A stretch of DNA of 50,925 nucleotides, from NCBI GenBank assembly GCA_913056305.1, contig CAJXMR010000014.1, forward strand, positions 1 through 50,925, read 5' to 3'. Below are positions 18,725 to 26,508 of this stretch, piece by piece (positions within the stretch are counted from its first letter, which is position 1; each line of letters begins with the position of its first letter). The translations under genes were made by a program, and so were the position numbers. A model generated the notes under the pieces. That model was not told the origin of the DNA and ran no database searches. It worked only from the letters and a program-made list of their open reading frames with translations. Source of the stretch: an uncultured Ralstonia sp. Lineage in GTDB: Bacteria > Pseudomonadota > Gammaproteobacteria > Burkholderiales > Burkholderiaceae.

Positions 18725-19281
18725 CCATGTTTCGATTGGTGCGCTCCGACATCGAGCGAATGCGTGCACTAAGCGGGACGCCGGGCCCTGCATCGGTCCT
18801 TGCAGTGCCGCTGGCGTTGCTGAATCCGCGGCTGTGTCCTGCCGTTCTGATCCGGTTGGCAGCGTGGTTGGCGCGTTGTCGGCTTGGCGTGCTGGCCAAG
18901 CTGGTTGCGCTCGTCAATCTTGTGTTGTTCGGCATTGAAGCCTCGCCGCGAATCGAGATTGGGGCCGGTCTGTTTCTGCCTCATACCTCGGGCACTGTGA
19001 TCGGGGCGGCGCGCATTGGTCGGAACGTCACGATCTTCCAGGGAGTGACACTCGGGGCGAAAGAGTTGGACATGTCATTCGTGCCGGAGTCGCGCCCACG
19101 GGTTGAGGATGACGTTGTCATCGGGGCGGGTGCCAAGATTCTTGGTGGCGTGCGCATCGGTACCGGTGCCCGTATCGGCGCCAACGCCGTTGTCATCAGC
19201 GATGTGCCGGACGGCGCCCTGGCGATCGGTATTCCAGCAAAGATCGTCTACGCCGATCGCGCCGAACAGGTGATCGAATGA
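18721..19281 (+). CDS. CysE-like hexapeptide-repeat acetyltransferase
   Basis: A 186-residue protein whose second half is a left-handed beta-helix built from hexapeptide repeats (IEIGAGLFLPHTSGTVIG, IGRNVTIFQGVTLG, VVIGAGAKILGGVRIG, IGANAVVISDVP) and ends in a serine O-acetyltransferase-like cap AIGIPAKIV. The N-terminal half is helical with a hydrophobic patch (about residues 40-75). Family knowledge: these enzymes use acetyl-CoA to acetylate serine or sugars. Here, coupled by ATGA overlaps to the epimerase upstream and the glycosyltransferase downstream, a sugar O-acetyltransferase is more likely than cysteine synthesis. The His that serves as base in this family is plausibly in FLPHTSG. 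Confidence 0.75.
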   Translation: MTMFRLVRSDIERMRALSGTPGPASVLAVPLALLNPRLCPAVLIRLAAWLARCRLGVLAKLVALVNLVLFGIEASPRIEIGAGLFLPHTSGTVIGAARIGRNVTIFQGVTLGAKELDMSFVPESRPRVEDDVVIGAGAKILGGVRIGTGARIGANAVVISDVPDGALAIGIPAKIVYADRAEQVIE

Positions 19282-20294
19282 AGCTTGATCACTACTTCAT
19301 GGGCAAGCGAATCCTGTTCATCGGGCCGCGCACCTTTGGCTACGAGCGGGAGATCACAACGCGCCTGCAGCAGCTCGGGGCCATCGTCGAATATCACGAC
19401 GACCGGCCTTCAGCGAAGGCCTCCATGAAAGTTGCCATCCGGTTGTTCCCGACGCTGGTTGAGCGGCAGATCCGCGGCTATTTCGAGTCAATTCTGGCGC
19501 ATGCCCAGGATGACTTTGATTTCGTCTTCATCATCAAGCTGGAGTGCATGCCGCTGGATATCCTGGCCAAACTGAGGCAGAAGCTGGCGCGCGCTCGTTT
19601 CATCTACTATTCCTGGGATTCCGTCCGCAATAATCGGAACTTCGAGGGTGCGGCCAGCTATTTCGACAGGCTGTTCACATTCGATACGGAAGACGCCAAA
19701 GCGGACGCCTGCCTCAAGCTGCGCCCTTTGTTCTTCCTGAACGAGTACCGGAATCTCCCGCATCCGCCGTCAGCCTATGACTTGTGTTTCGTCGGCACGG
19801 TGCATAGCGACCGGTTTACCTTGATCAAGAAGGTCAAGGCGTTGATCGAGCAGAGCGGGGCCCGCACGAAGTTCTACATGTTCGTGCCGCACAAGCTGAT
19901 CTACTGGGCCAATCGCGTGTTTTCTCGCGCATTCTGGGGCAGCAGACCCTCCGATTTCGCGTTCGAGCCGCTGAAGAAGGCCGATGTGCTTCAGATGATC
20001 GCGCAGTCTCGCGCCATCCTGGATATCCAGCACCCTGGCCAAACGGGTCTGACGATGCGCACGATCGAGATGCTGGGTGCCCGCAAGAAGCTGATCACGA
20101 CCAATCCGCTGGTGCGCGGCTACGAGTTCTTCAGGCCGGAGAATATTCTGGTCATTGATCGGGGTGATCCCGTCATCGATCCCGGCTTCCTCGGGGTGCC
20201 GTATGTCGAGCTTCCGGAGGATCTGTACGAGCGGTATTCCCTGGATGGATGGATTCGAGAGGTCTTCTCGGTTCCCGCCTGCGTCGTCGAATAG
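19278..20294 (+). CDS. CgeB-like / glycan biosynthesis glycosyltransferase (GT-B-like)
   Basis: A 338-residue soluble protein. It starts MKLDHYFMGKRILFIGP, so the real start may be the ATG seven codons later. The C-terminal third has the pattern ILDIQHPGQTGLTMRTIEMLGARKKLIT split around a Gly-rich turn, common in CgeB-like proteins of surface-polysaccharide clusters that resemble GT-B transferases; the acidic residue in RTIEML occupies the place of the ExxxE-type donor site. The middle has SWDSVRNNRNF and LFTFDTED, also typical. Function is inferred only: transfer of a sugar to the repeat unit or core. It overlaps the previous gene by ATGA and is followed 15 bases later by the phosphoglycosyl transferase. 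Confidence 0.62.
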   Translation: MKLDHYFMGKRILFIGPRTFGYEREITTRLQQLGAIVEYHDDRPSAKASMKVAIRLFPTLVERQIRGYFESILAHAQDDFDFVFIIKLECMPLDILAKLRQKLARARFIYYSWDSVRNNRNFEGAASYFDRLFTFDTEDAKADACLKLRPLFFLNEYRNLPHPPSAYDLCFVGTVHSDRFTLIKKVKALIEQSGARTKFYMFVPHKLIYWANRVFSRAFWGSRPSDFAFEPLKKADVLQMIAQSRAILDIQHPGQTGLTMRTIEMLGARKKLITTNPLVRGYEFFRPENILVIDRGDPVIDPGFLGVPYVELPEDLYERYSLDGWIREVFSVPACVVE

Positions 20295-20309
20295 ATATCC
20301 TGGCCTCAT

Positions 20310-20870
20310 ATGAAAAGGTTGTTTGATTTCACGGTTGCCTTGCTGGCAGGGCTGGTTTTTCTGATTCCGCTGCTGCTTGTCGCCGCGATGGTCCGAATCA
20401 CTTCGCCCGGCCCTGCGCTGTACTGGTCCGATCGCGTCGGCAGGAAGAACCGCCTGTTCAAGATGCCGAAGTTCCGGTCCATGCGCACCGATACGCCGGC
20501 GGTTGCCACGCATTTTCTGGGCAATCCCGAGGTGTATCTGACGCCGATTGGCGGCTTCTTGCGCAAATCCAGCCTGGATGAACTCCCGCAGCTATGGAGT
20601 ATCTTGAGGGGCGATATGAGTTTCGTCGGCCCGCGTCCGGCGCTGTTCAACCAGGACGACCTGGTCGCCTTGCGTACGCAGGAGGGGGTCGATGCGCTTC
20701 GCCCTGGACTCACCGGCTGGGCCCAGATCAATGGGCGAGACGAATTGCCGATCCCGGAAAAAGTCGCCTTCGATGTCGAGTATCTGCGCAAGCGGTCGCT
20801 CATGTTCGACTTCCGTATCCTCGTGATGACCTTCCTCAAGGTCGTGCGACGGGACGGGATTTCTCACTAG
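20310..20870 (+). CDS. Short-type phosphoglycosyl transferase (initiating sugar-1-phosphate transferase)
   Basis: A 186-residue protein consisting of only the bacterial sugar-transferase domain: one N-terminal membrane helix (residues 8-30), KFRSMRTD, the catalytic Asp90-Glu91 dyad in SLDELPQL, GDMSFVGPRPAL and RPGLTGWAQINGRDELP. This is the PglC/WbpL-function type that transfers a sugar-1-phosphate from UDP-sugar to undecaprenyl phosphate and starts the repeat unit. It is followed 8 bases later by a WbpM/PglF-type dehydratase, which makes a UDP-4-keto-6-deoxy-HexNAc; that suggests a UDP-QuiNAc- or bacillosamine-like first sugar. A second, longer transferase of the same superfamily is at 31900. 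Confidence 0.9.
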   Translation: MKRLFDFTVALLAGLVFLIPLLLVAAMVRITSPGPALYWSDRVGRKNRLFKMPKFRSMRTDTPAVATHFLGNPEVYLTPIGGFLRKSSLDELPQLWSILRGDMSFVGPRPALFNQDDLVALRTQEGVDALRPGLTGWAQINGRDELPIPEKVAFDVEYLRKRSLMFDFRILVMTFLKVVRRDGISH

Positions 20871-20878
20871 GACTCGCC

Positions 20879-22858
20879 ATGATCAAGCGATTCGCTCGTC
20901 TGCCGAGGTACCTGAAAAGCCTCGTTATCTTGTGCGCGGATTTCGTGCTGCTGCCGCTCGCGTTGTGGTCGGCGATTGCGCTCAGGCTGGGCAGCTTCAG
21001 CGTTCCCATCATGCATCCATGGTGGATCTATTTCCTGCCATCGATCATCGGCATTCCGATTTTTGTGCGCTTGGGGCTGTATCGCGCGGTGATTCGCTAT
21101 ATCGAAGACCGGGCCATCATCGCGATCTCGATCGCGGTGACGTTGTCCGTTCTCATTTTTGCGGGCGTGCTGGCGATCTTTGCGTTGCCGAATGTGCCGC
21201 GTGGCGCCATCCTGATCTACTGGGTGCTTGCGATTGTCTACATCTGCAGCAGTCGGTTCCTGGCCCGCGCGCTACTCAGGCAGGTCGTTCAGGTGACGCC
21301 CGTGCGCCAGCGCGTGCTGATCTATGGTGCAGGCAGTGCAGGGCGGCAACTGGCCATGGCGATGCGCGCAGGCCAGGAATACAGGCCCGTGGCATTTATC
21401 GACGACGATCCCGTGGTGCAGGGCCTGACCGTGTCCGGCGTGCGCGTCTATCCGCCAGGCGACCTCGCGCGCCTGTTGGCACGCCTGGACGTGAGTCTGG
21501 TGCTTCTTGCGTTGCCCTCGGCCAGCCGCTCCCGCCGCATTGACATCATCAACGAACTGGAAGCGCTCGAGGTGGAGGTCCGCTCGGTGCCCGGTATCGC
21601 AGATCTGGTCGGCGGTGGGGTAGAAATCGCCGACGTGCGAGAGGTCGGTGTCGACGAGTTGCTCGGGCGGGACGTCGTGCCACCGAACGAGAAGCTCCTG
21701 CGAGAAAACATTGCCGGTAAGAATGTGCTCGTGACCGGGGCGGGTGGTTCGATTGGCGCCGAGCTGTGCCGCCAGATCATCCTTCAGCAGCCCCGCATGC
21801 TTGTCCTCTACGAGTTGTCGGAGTTCGCGCTGTATTCGATCGAAAGCGAGCTGGCAACGGTGGTGCGGCAGTCGAAGCTGGAAACCCAGCTGGTGTCGGT
21901 GCTGGGCTCTGTCCAGAACGAGCAGCGCATGGTCCACATCATGAATCGTTATGAAGTGCAGACCATCTACCATGCCGCCGCTTACAAGCACGTGCCAATC
22001 GTCGAGTTCAACATTACGGAAGGGTTGCTCAACAACGCATTTGGCACGCGCGCTACCGCTCGCGCGGCGATCGCGGTCGGCGCAGAGACCTTCGTACTGA
22101 TCTCGACGGACAAGGCCGTACGCCCGACCAATGTGATGGGTGCCAGCAAGCGGATGGCAGAACTGGTGCTGCAAGGGTACGCCCAGGATCGCACAGTCAA
22201 GACCCGGTTCAGCATGGTCCGGTTCGGTAACGTACTGGGCTCGTCGGGCTCGGTGGTGCCGTTGTTCAGGAAGCAGATCAAGCATGGCGGGCCGGTCACG
22301 GTGACGCACCCTGATATCAATCGCTATTTCATGACGATTCCTGAGGCGGCTCAACTGGTGATCCAGGCTGGCGCGATGGGGGACACGGGGCAGGTCTTCG
22401 TTTTGGACATGGGGCAGCCGATCAAGATTCAAGATTTGGCAAGGCGGATGATTCACTTGAGCGGGTTTTCCGTTCGGGACGACGACAATCCGGACGGCGA
22501 CATCGAAGTGCGGTTCACTGGCTTGCGGCCGGGCGAGAAGCTGTACGAGGAATTACTGATCGGCGAGGATGTGATGGGGACCGATCACGCACGCATCATG
22601 ATGGCAAACGAGTCGTTCCTGACGCGGCATGAGGTGGAGGTGAAGCTGGCGGTGCTCTACCAAGCGTGCATGGACAATGATCATGCGACGATCATGAGCG
22701 TTCTGCACCAGTGTGTCTCGGGGTTTGCGCCCGAGAGTTGCATCCGCGATCACCTATATGACCTGGAGCCGAACAGCCGTGACGTCGAAGCCGTCGCCAC
22801 GCCCAAGCTTCCTGGCTCTGTGACACCGATTGCGCGTGCGCTTGGGGATCGGCGCTAG
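20879..22858 (+). CDS. Membrane-bound UDP-HexNAc 4,6-dehydratase (WbpM/CapD/PglF family)
   Basis: A 659-residue protein: four membrane helices (residues ~14-130), then a first Rossmann-like domain (GAGSAG at 150-155) and a second catalytic SDR domain with GAGGSIG at 287-293, the conserved AAAYKHVP block and the STDKAVRPTNVMGASK signature (Met420, Lys424), in which Met takes the place of the usual Tyr, as in WbpM. Known role: converts UDP-GlcNAc to UDP-4-keto-6-deoxy-sugar, a precursor of QuiNAc, FucNAc and bacillosamine. The ATG at 20879 is chosen because it gives the transmembrane start; a longer frame upstream overlaps the sugar transferase and lacks such content. No dedicated reductase (WbpV-like) is seen except the epimerase at 17582. 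Confidence 0.93.
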   Translation: MIKRFARLPRYLKSLVILCADFVLLPLALWSAIALRLGSFSVPIMHPWWIYFLPSIIGIPIFVRLGLYRAVIRYIEDRAIIAISIAVTLSVLIFAGVLAIFALPNVPRGAILIYWVLAIVYICSSRFLARALLRQVVQVTPVRQRVLIYGAGSAGRQLAMAMRAGQEYRPVAFIDDDPVVQGLTVSGVRVYPPGDLARLLARLDVSLVLLALPSASRSRRIDIINELEALEVEVRSVPGIADLVGGGVEIADVREVGVDELLGRDVVPPNEKLLRENIAGKNVLVTGAGGSIGAELCRQIILQQPRMLVLYELSEFALYSIESELATVVRQSKLETQLVSVLGSVQNEQRMVHIMNRYEVQTIYHAAAYKHVPIVEFNITEGLLNNAFGTRATARAAIAVGAETFVLISTDKAVRPTNVMGASKRMAELVLQGYAQDRTVKTRFSMVRFGNVLGSSGSVVPLFRKQIKHGGPVTVTHPDINRYFMTIPEAAQLVIQAGAMGDTGQVFVLDMGQPIKIQDLARRMIHLSGFSVRDDDNPDGDIEVRFTGLRPGEKLYEELLIGEDVMGTDHARIMMANESFLTRHEVEVKLAVLYQACMDNDHATIMSVLHQCVSGFAPESCIRDHLYDLEPNSRDVEAVATPKLPGSVTPIARALGDRR

Positions 22859-22960
22859 CAGGGGCTCCTGAGCCGGTGGGTGGCAGGCGGCCTTGGATGA
22901 GGGAGCACCGGAGCCGCTGCGGCCAAGCTGCGCTGCCGCTTATGTCGATACGAGTCTTTC

Positions 22961-22999
22961 CGGGAGGAGTGAAGCCGATGCGCATCGGATCGCCTCCCG
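22961..22999. promoter_or_regulatory. Nested hairpin in the leader of the SMR-like gene
   Basis: The outer arms CGGGAGG (22961-22967) and CCTCCCG (22993-22999) enclose the perfect 14-base palindrome at 22975-22988. TTATTG follows, which is too poor in T for a classic terminator. A Shine-Dalgarno AGAGGA (23008-23013) and the ATG at 23022 come right after. It could be a partial terminator, an mRNA end point or a remnant junction between two sub-clusters. Confidence 0.45.
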
Positions 23000-23021
23000 T
23001 TATTGGTAGAGGAAACAAGTA

Positions 23022-23390
23022 ATGGATGTGATTGTGCGCGTTCTTCCGACGGTGTTGCTCGTCGCTTATAGCCAGGTGATCGTCAAGTGGCGCGCGGAAT
23101 ATCTCCAGCCGGTTGTGAGCGGCTATGCCGAAGGCTGGCAGCGCTACCTTGCATATCTGACGGACCCGTTTGTCCTTTCGGCGTATTTCGCAGGTTTGGT
23201 GGGGTCGTTCTTCTGGCTGTACACGGTGTCGCGGCTGCCGCTGGCACAGGCATTCCCGATTTATCAGGGCCTCACGTTCGTGTGTGTCGTTGCCGCCAGC
23301 GCTTTCATGCTGAATGAACCGATGAATATGCCCAAACTGCTGGGCGCCGCGCTGATTTTGGTGGGCGTAGCCATTGGAGCCCAGGGATGA
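23022..23390 (+). CDS. Small SMR/EamA-like membrane protein, possible lipid-linked sugar flippase
   Basis: A 122-residue protein with four predicted membrane helices (roughly 4-22, 48-68, 72-92, 98-120), conserved LAQAFPIYQGLTFV and a C-terminal LLGAALILVGV, as in small multidrug resistance/EamA proteins and ArnE/ArnF subunits. A Shine-Dalgarno AGAGGA lies 8 bases ahead of the ATG. Its stop overlaps the next start (ATGA). Family knowledge covers drug efflux, but ArnE/F and GtrA-like proteins flip undecaprenyl-phosphate sugars. Because a GtrB-like transferase and a GT-C-like protein lie in the same operon, a flippase role is the more likely inference. Confidence 0.68.
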   Translation: MDVIVRVLPTVLLVAYSQVIVKWRAEYLQPVVSGYAEGWQRYLAYLTDPFVLSAYFAGLVGSFFWLYTVSRLPLAQAFPIYQGLTFVCVVAASAFMLNEPMNMPKLLGAALILVGVAIGAQG

Positions 23391-24268
23391 GCCAGCGGAT
23401 GGCGGGCGAGGCGATGCAGGAGGTGGATATCCTGCAGCACCTGCGCGAAGTCGTGGGCGAAGCGGCGCCAGACCTGCTGGCCATCTACGATATCTACGCC
23501 GGTGAGGCACGTTTTGGCCGTGCGCTGATTGCCGACGACCTGACACGTTTGCCCGCTGGGGCTGCGGTGCTGGAAGTCGGGGCTGGCGCGCTGCTCCTCA
23601 GTTGTCTCCTCAAGCGCGAGGGGTTCGACATGTACGCATTGGAGCCGATCGGCGACGGATTTTCGCACTTTGCCAGGTTGCAGGAGATCGTGATGCGGTA
23701 TGCCCGCCAACACGGATTTCTGCCGGCAATGATGCGTTGCACCGGCGAGCAACTCGATGCCCAGGGGCGCTTCGACTATGCCTTCTCCGTCAACGTGATG
23801 GAACATGTCGGCGATGTTGGCCTCGTTCTCCAACGAGTCCACGCTGCACTCAAGCCGGGCGCCACCTACCGGTTCATGTGCCCAAATTATGCGTTTCCCT
23901 TCGAGCCGCATTTCAACATCCCGACCTTGGTGAGCCGGTCATTGACCGAACGGCTGATGTGGCGCTGGATCGCGGGCTCCAAGCACGTGCTGGATCCGGA
24001 GGGGACCTGGGCGTCATTGAATTGGATTACGGTGAGTGAGGTACGTCGCACCTGCCGGCAGCGTTTGGGTATCGAACCAGCCTTCGAGCGGGGGATCTTG
24101 CAGACGTTCTTCCGGCGCGCGGTGGAGGACGAGCAATTCAAGGCGCGGCGTGGCCCCTTCATCCGCGCGGTGGCCACTGGGCTCCAACGTTCGGGATTGG
24201 TTTCGCTGACGCGATGGCTTCCTGTCGGGCTTCTGCCCGTCATGGACTGTAAAATTCGTCGACAGTAG
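23387..24268 (+). CDS. Class I SAM-dependent methyltransferase
   Basis: A 293-residue soluble protein with a Rossmann-type methyltransferase core: motif I VLEVGAGALLLSCLL (about residues 62-76), an acidic residue at the end of beta 2 in MYALEPIGDG, and motif IV/post-IV DYAFSVNVMEHVGDVG. The C-terminal ~120 residues (HFNIPTLVSRSL onward) are extra and probably bind the substrate. It is coupled to the SMR-like gene by a 4-base overlap. The methyl acceptor is unknown; in this context a sugar nucleotide or an acyl substituent is likely. After it comes a 196-base gap in which I see no gene or firm signal, unusual for this compact operon. Confidence 0.8.
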   Translation: MSQRMAGEAMQEVDILQHLREVVGEAAPDLLAIYDIYAGEARFGRALIADDLTRLPAGAAVLEVGAGALLLSCLLKREGFDMYALEPIGDGFSHFARLQEIVMRYARQHGFLPAMMRCTGEQLDAQGRFDYAFSVNVMEHVGDVGLVLQRVHAALKPGATYRFMCPNYAFPFEPHFNIPTLVSRSLTERLMWRWIAGSKHVLDPEGTWASLNWITVSEVRRTCRQRLGIEPAFERGILQTFFRRAVEDEQFKARRGPFIRAVATGLQRSGLVSLTRWLPVGLLPVMDCKIRRQ

Positions 24269-24464
24269 GCGAACTGCCGGGCAGTCTGTCTGCGCCGAGT
24301 CTCGCGTCGACTTCACTGGTGCTGTGCGCCAAGTGCTGCTTGGGCGCCGACCGGGGGCGCAGGGCGCGTTGATGTAGTTGATCGATCGTGGCAAGCACGG
24401 CTTTGCCCGGGCACAAGATCTGCCCGGCGGGTCTGGGCAGCCGCGGGCGAAGATTGGAAAACCG

Positions 24465-25202
24465 ATGCCTCAAAAGAAAACAGTTGCGATCGTGCAGTCC
24501 TGCTACATACCGTGGAAGGGCTATTTCGACATGATCGGTGCCGTCGACGAGTTCATTCTCTACGACGACATGCAGTACACGCGCCGGGATTGGCGCAACC
24601 GGAATCTCATCAAGACGCCGCAGGGTCTTCTGTGGTTGACGGTCCCGGTGAAGGTGAAGGGGAGATACTTCCAGACGATCCGCGAAACCGAACTCGAGGG
24701 GGGGCGGTGGTGTGCCGATCATTGGAAAACGATCCAGCAGAACTATCGGCGTGCTCCGTTTTTCGAACAGATTGCGCAGACACTGGAGCCTTGTTTCCTT
24801 GAGCGCGAGTACACGCACCTGTCAGATCTGAACCGCGCCCTGACCGAGACACTCTGCGGCTTGCTGGATATCCAGACCACCTTGAAGTGGTCGTGGGACT
24901 ACGAACTCGCCGATGGCAAGACGGAGCGGCTTGTGGACTTGTGCCGGCAGGCCGGCGCGACTACCTATATTTCCGGACCAGCGGCTCGCGACTACATCGA
25001 GCCCGAGCTGTTTGAGGCCGCTGGAATCGAATTGCGCTATTTCGACTACAGCGGCTACCCCGAGTATCCGCAATTGTGGGGCGCATTCGAGCATGGGGTC
25101 TCCGTGATTGACCTGCTTTTCAACTGTGGGCCCGATGCGGTTCGCTACATGAAATTTCCGTCCATGCGTAGTGCCTGGACACTTCAATCGCCCTTGTCAT
25201 GA
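24465..25202 (+). CDS. WbqC-like family protein
   Basis: A 245-residue soluble protein. Its N-terminus VAIVQSCYIPWKGYFDMIG followed by VDEFILYDDMQYTRRDWRNRN is the hallmark of the WbqC family, found in O-antigen and other surface-glycan clusters. The C-terminal third contains TTYISGPAARDYIEPELF and FDYSGYPEYPQLWG, also family-typical. I am not certain of any proven reaction; WbqC genes usually sit beside 4-amino-sugar synthesis genes, as here, where a WecE-type aminotransferase is in the same operon, so a role in acylating the amino sugar is possible. The ATG at 24465 is chosen; an upstream in-frame extension to 24378 has no similarity signs. The stop overlaps the next gene (ATGA). Confidence 0.85.
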   Translation: MPQKKTVAIVQSCYIPWKGYFDMIGAVDEFILYDDMQYTRRDWRNRNLIKTPQGLLWLTVPVKVKGRYFQTIRETELEGGRWCADHWKTIQQNYRRAPFFEQIAQTLEPCFLEREYTHLSDLNRALTETLCGLLDIQTTLKWSWDYELADGKTERLVDLCRQAGATTYISGPAARDYIEPELFEAAGIELRYFDYSGYPEYPQLWGAFEHGVSVIDLLFNCGPDAVRYMKFPSMRSAWTLQSPLS

Positions 25203-25816
25203 AAGACTTGCTTTCCCCGGTTGCTCGTTACTACACCGAGAAGCTCCAGCAACATGGCACGCAACCACGCGGTGTCGACTGGAATGGTGTGGACGGCCAG
25301 TTGCTGCGTTTCTCACAGTTATGCAAGGTGCTCGATGTTGGGCGGCCGTTTTCGGTTGCGGACATTGGTTGTGGCTATGGCGCGCTCTTCGATTTCCTTG
25401 AGGCACTGGACAAGCGGTTCGAGTACGTCGGTGTAGATATTTCTGCTGCCATGATCGATGCGGCGAAGGCCCTGTATGCGGGCAAGCCGCAGGCGAGCTT
25501 TGTTGTCGGCACCGAACCGCTGGCACCCGTCGATTTTGCGATCGCCAGCGGTATCTTCAATGTCAGGCTCAATAGCGATGCTCATGAGTGGCGCACCTAT
25601 ATCGAGACCACGCTGGACATGATGCATCGCGTCACCCGACATGGTTTTTCCTTCAATTGCCTGACTGCCTACTCCGACCCTGACAAGATTCGGCCAGACC
25701 TGCACTACGCAGACCCCTGCGCGCTCTTTGATCTGTGCAAACGCAAGTTTTCACGCAACGTCGCGTTGTTGCATGACTACGACCTTTATGAGTTCACCAT
25801 CCTCGTGAGGAAATAA
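25199..25816 (+). CDS. Second SAM-dependent methyltransferase
   Basis: A 205-residue methyltransferase. Motif I is VADIGCGYGALFDFLEAL (about residues 53-70), the ribose-binding acidic residue is in YVGVDISAAMI, and the motif IV region is PVDFAIASGIFNV. It is shorter than the other methyltransferase at 23387 and not an obvious duplicate of it. It is coupled to the WbqC-like gene by ATGA. Substrate unknown; it probably methylates a sugar or an acyl group attached to it. Confidence 0.8.
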   Translation: MKDLLSPVARYYTEKLQQHGTQPRGVDWNGVDGQLLRFSQLCKVLDVGRPFSVADIGCGYGALFDFLEALDKRFEYVGVDISAAMIDAAKALYAGKPQASFVVGTEPLAPVDFAIASGIFNVRLNSDAHEWRTYIETTLDMMHRVTRHGFSFNCLTAYSDPDKIRPDLHYADPCALFDLCKRKFSRNVALLHDYDLYEFTILVRK

Positions 25817-25819
25817 ACC

Positions 25820-26494
25820 GTGACGCAACCGTCTACCCCACTGATTATCTTTGGCGCGGGTCAGATCGCCGAGCTTGCCTGGTTCTACTTCACGCATGAT
25901 TCCGCATACACGCCCGTCGCGTTCACGCTGGATCGGGCGTTCATGACGGATGACCACTTCCATGGGTTGCCAGTGATTCCGTTTGATGAGCTGGCGCAAC
26001 ATTTCCGGCCCGACCAAGTTGAGGTCTTCGTGGCGCTCAGCTACGCGAAGGTCAACGCGCTGCGCGCGCAAAAGGTTGCCGAAGTGCGCAATGCGGGGTA
26101 TCGACTGGCGAGTTACGTTAGCAGCCGGGCCACGGTATTCCCTGGTTTTCAACCGGGTGAGAACAGTTTCATCCTCGAAGACAACACGATTCAGCCTTTT
26201 GCACATATCGGCAACAATGTCACCTTGTGGAGCGGCAACCATATCGGGCATCACTCGGTGGTCGAAGACAACTGCTTCATCAGTTCGCACGTGGTGATAT
26301 CCGGTGGCGTTCGGGTGGGTGCGAACACATTCATCGGCGTGAATTCGACGATTCGGGATCATGTCAAGATCGGGGCGCGCTGCGTGATTGGTGCGGGGTC
26401 GCTGCTACTGGCCGATGCCGAAGCGGACGGCGTCTATATGGCACCGGTGACGGAGCGCTCCCGTGTTCCCAGTTCCCGGCTGCGCAATATTTGA
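25820..26494 (+). CDS. PglD-like sugar acetyltransferase
   Basis: A 224-residue protein of the NeuD/PglD type. An N-terminal Rossmann-like subdomain (PLIIFGAGQIAELAWFYF, residues 7-24) binds the sugar nucleotide and a C-terminal left-handed beta-helix (about residues 100-200, IGNNVTLWSGNHIG, VRVGANTFIGVN, KIGARCVIGAGS) binds acetyl-CoA. Candidate base His residues are in GNHIGHHSVV. PglD-type enzymes acetylate the 4-amino group of UDP or dTDP amino sugars. The start is GTG at 25820 with GAGG at 25807-25810. A natural substrate would be the product of the WecE-type aminotransferase (30668); this is inferred. Confidence 0.8.
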   Translation: MTQPSTPLIIFGAGQIAELAWFYFTHDSAYTPVAFTLDRAFMTDDHFHGLPVIPFDELAQHFRPDQVEVFVALSYAKVNALRAQKVAEVRNAGYRLASYVSSRATVFPGFQPGENSFILEDNTIQPFAHIGNNVTLWSGNHIGHHSVVEDNCFISSHVVISGGVRVGANTFIGVNSTIRDHVKIGARCVIGAGSLLLADAEADGVYMAPVTERSRVPSSRLRNI

Positions 26495-26508
26495 GAGGAG
26501 TGCCGCCA

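Noticed and set aside
23022..23390. Multidrug efflux pump of the SMR family
   Set aside because: Fold is similar, but operon context with lipid-linked sugar enzymes makes a glycolipid flippase more likely than drug export.
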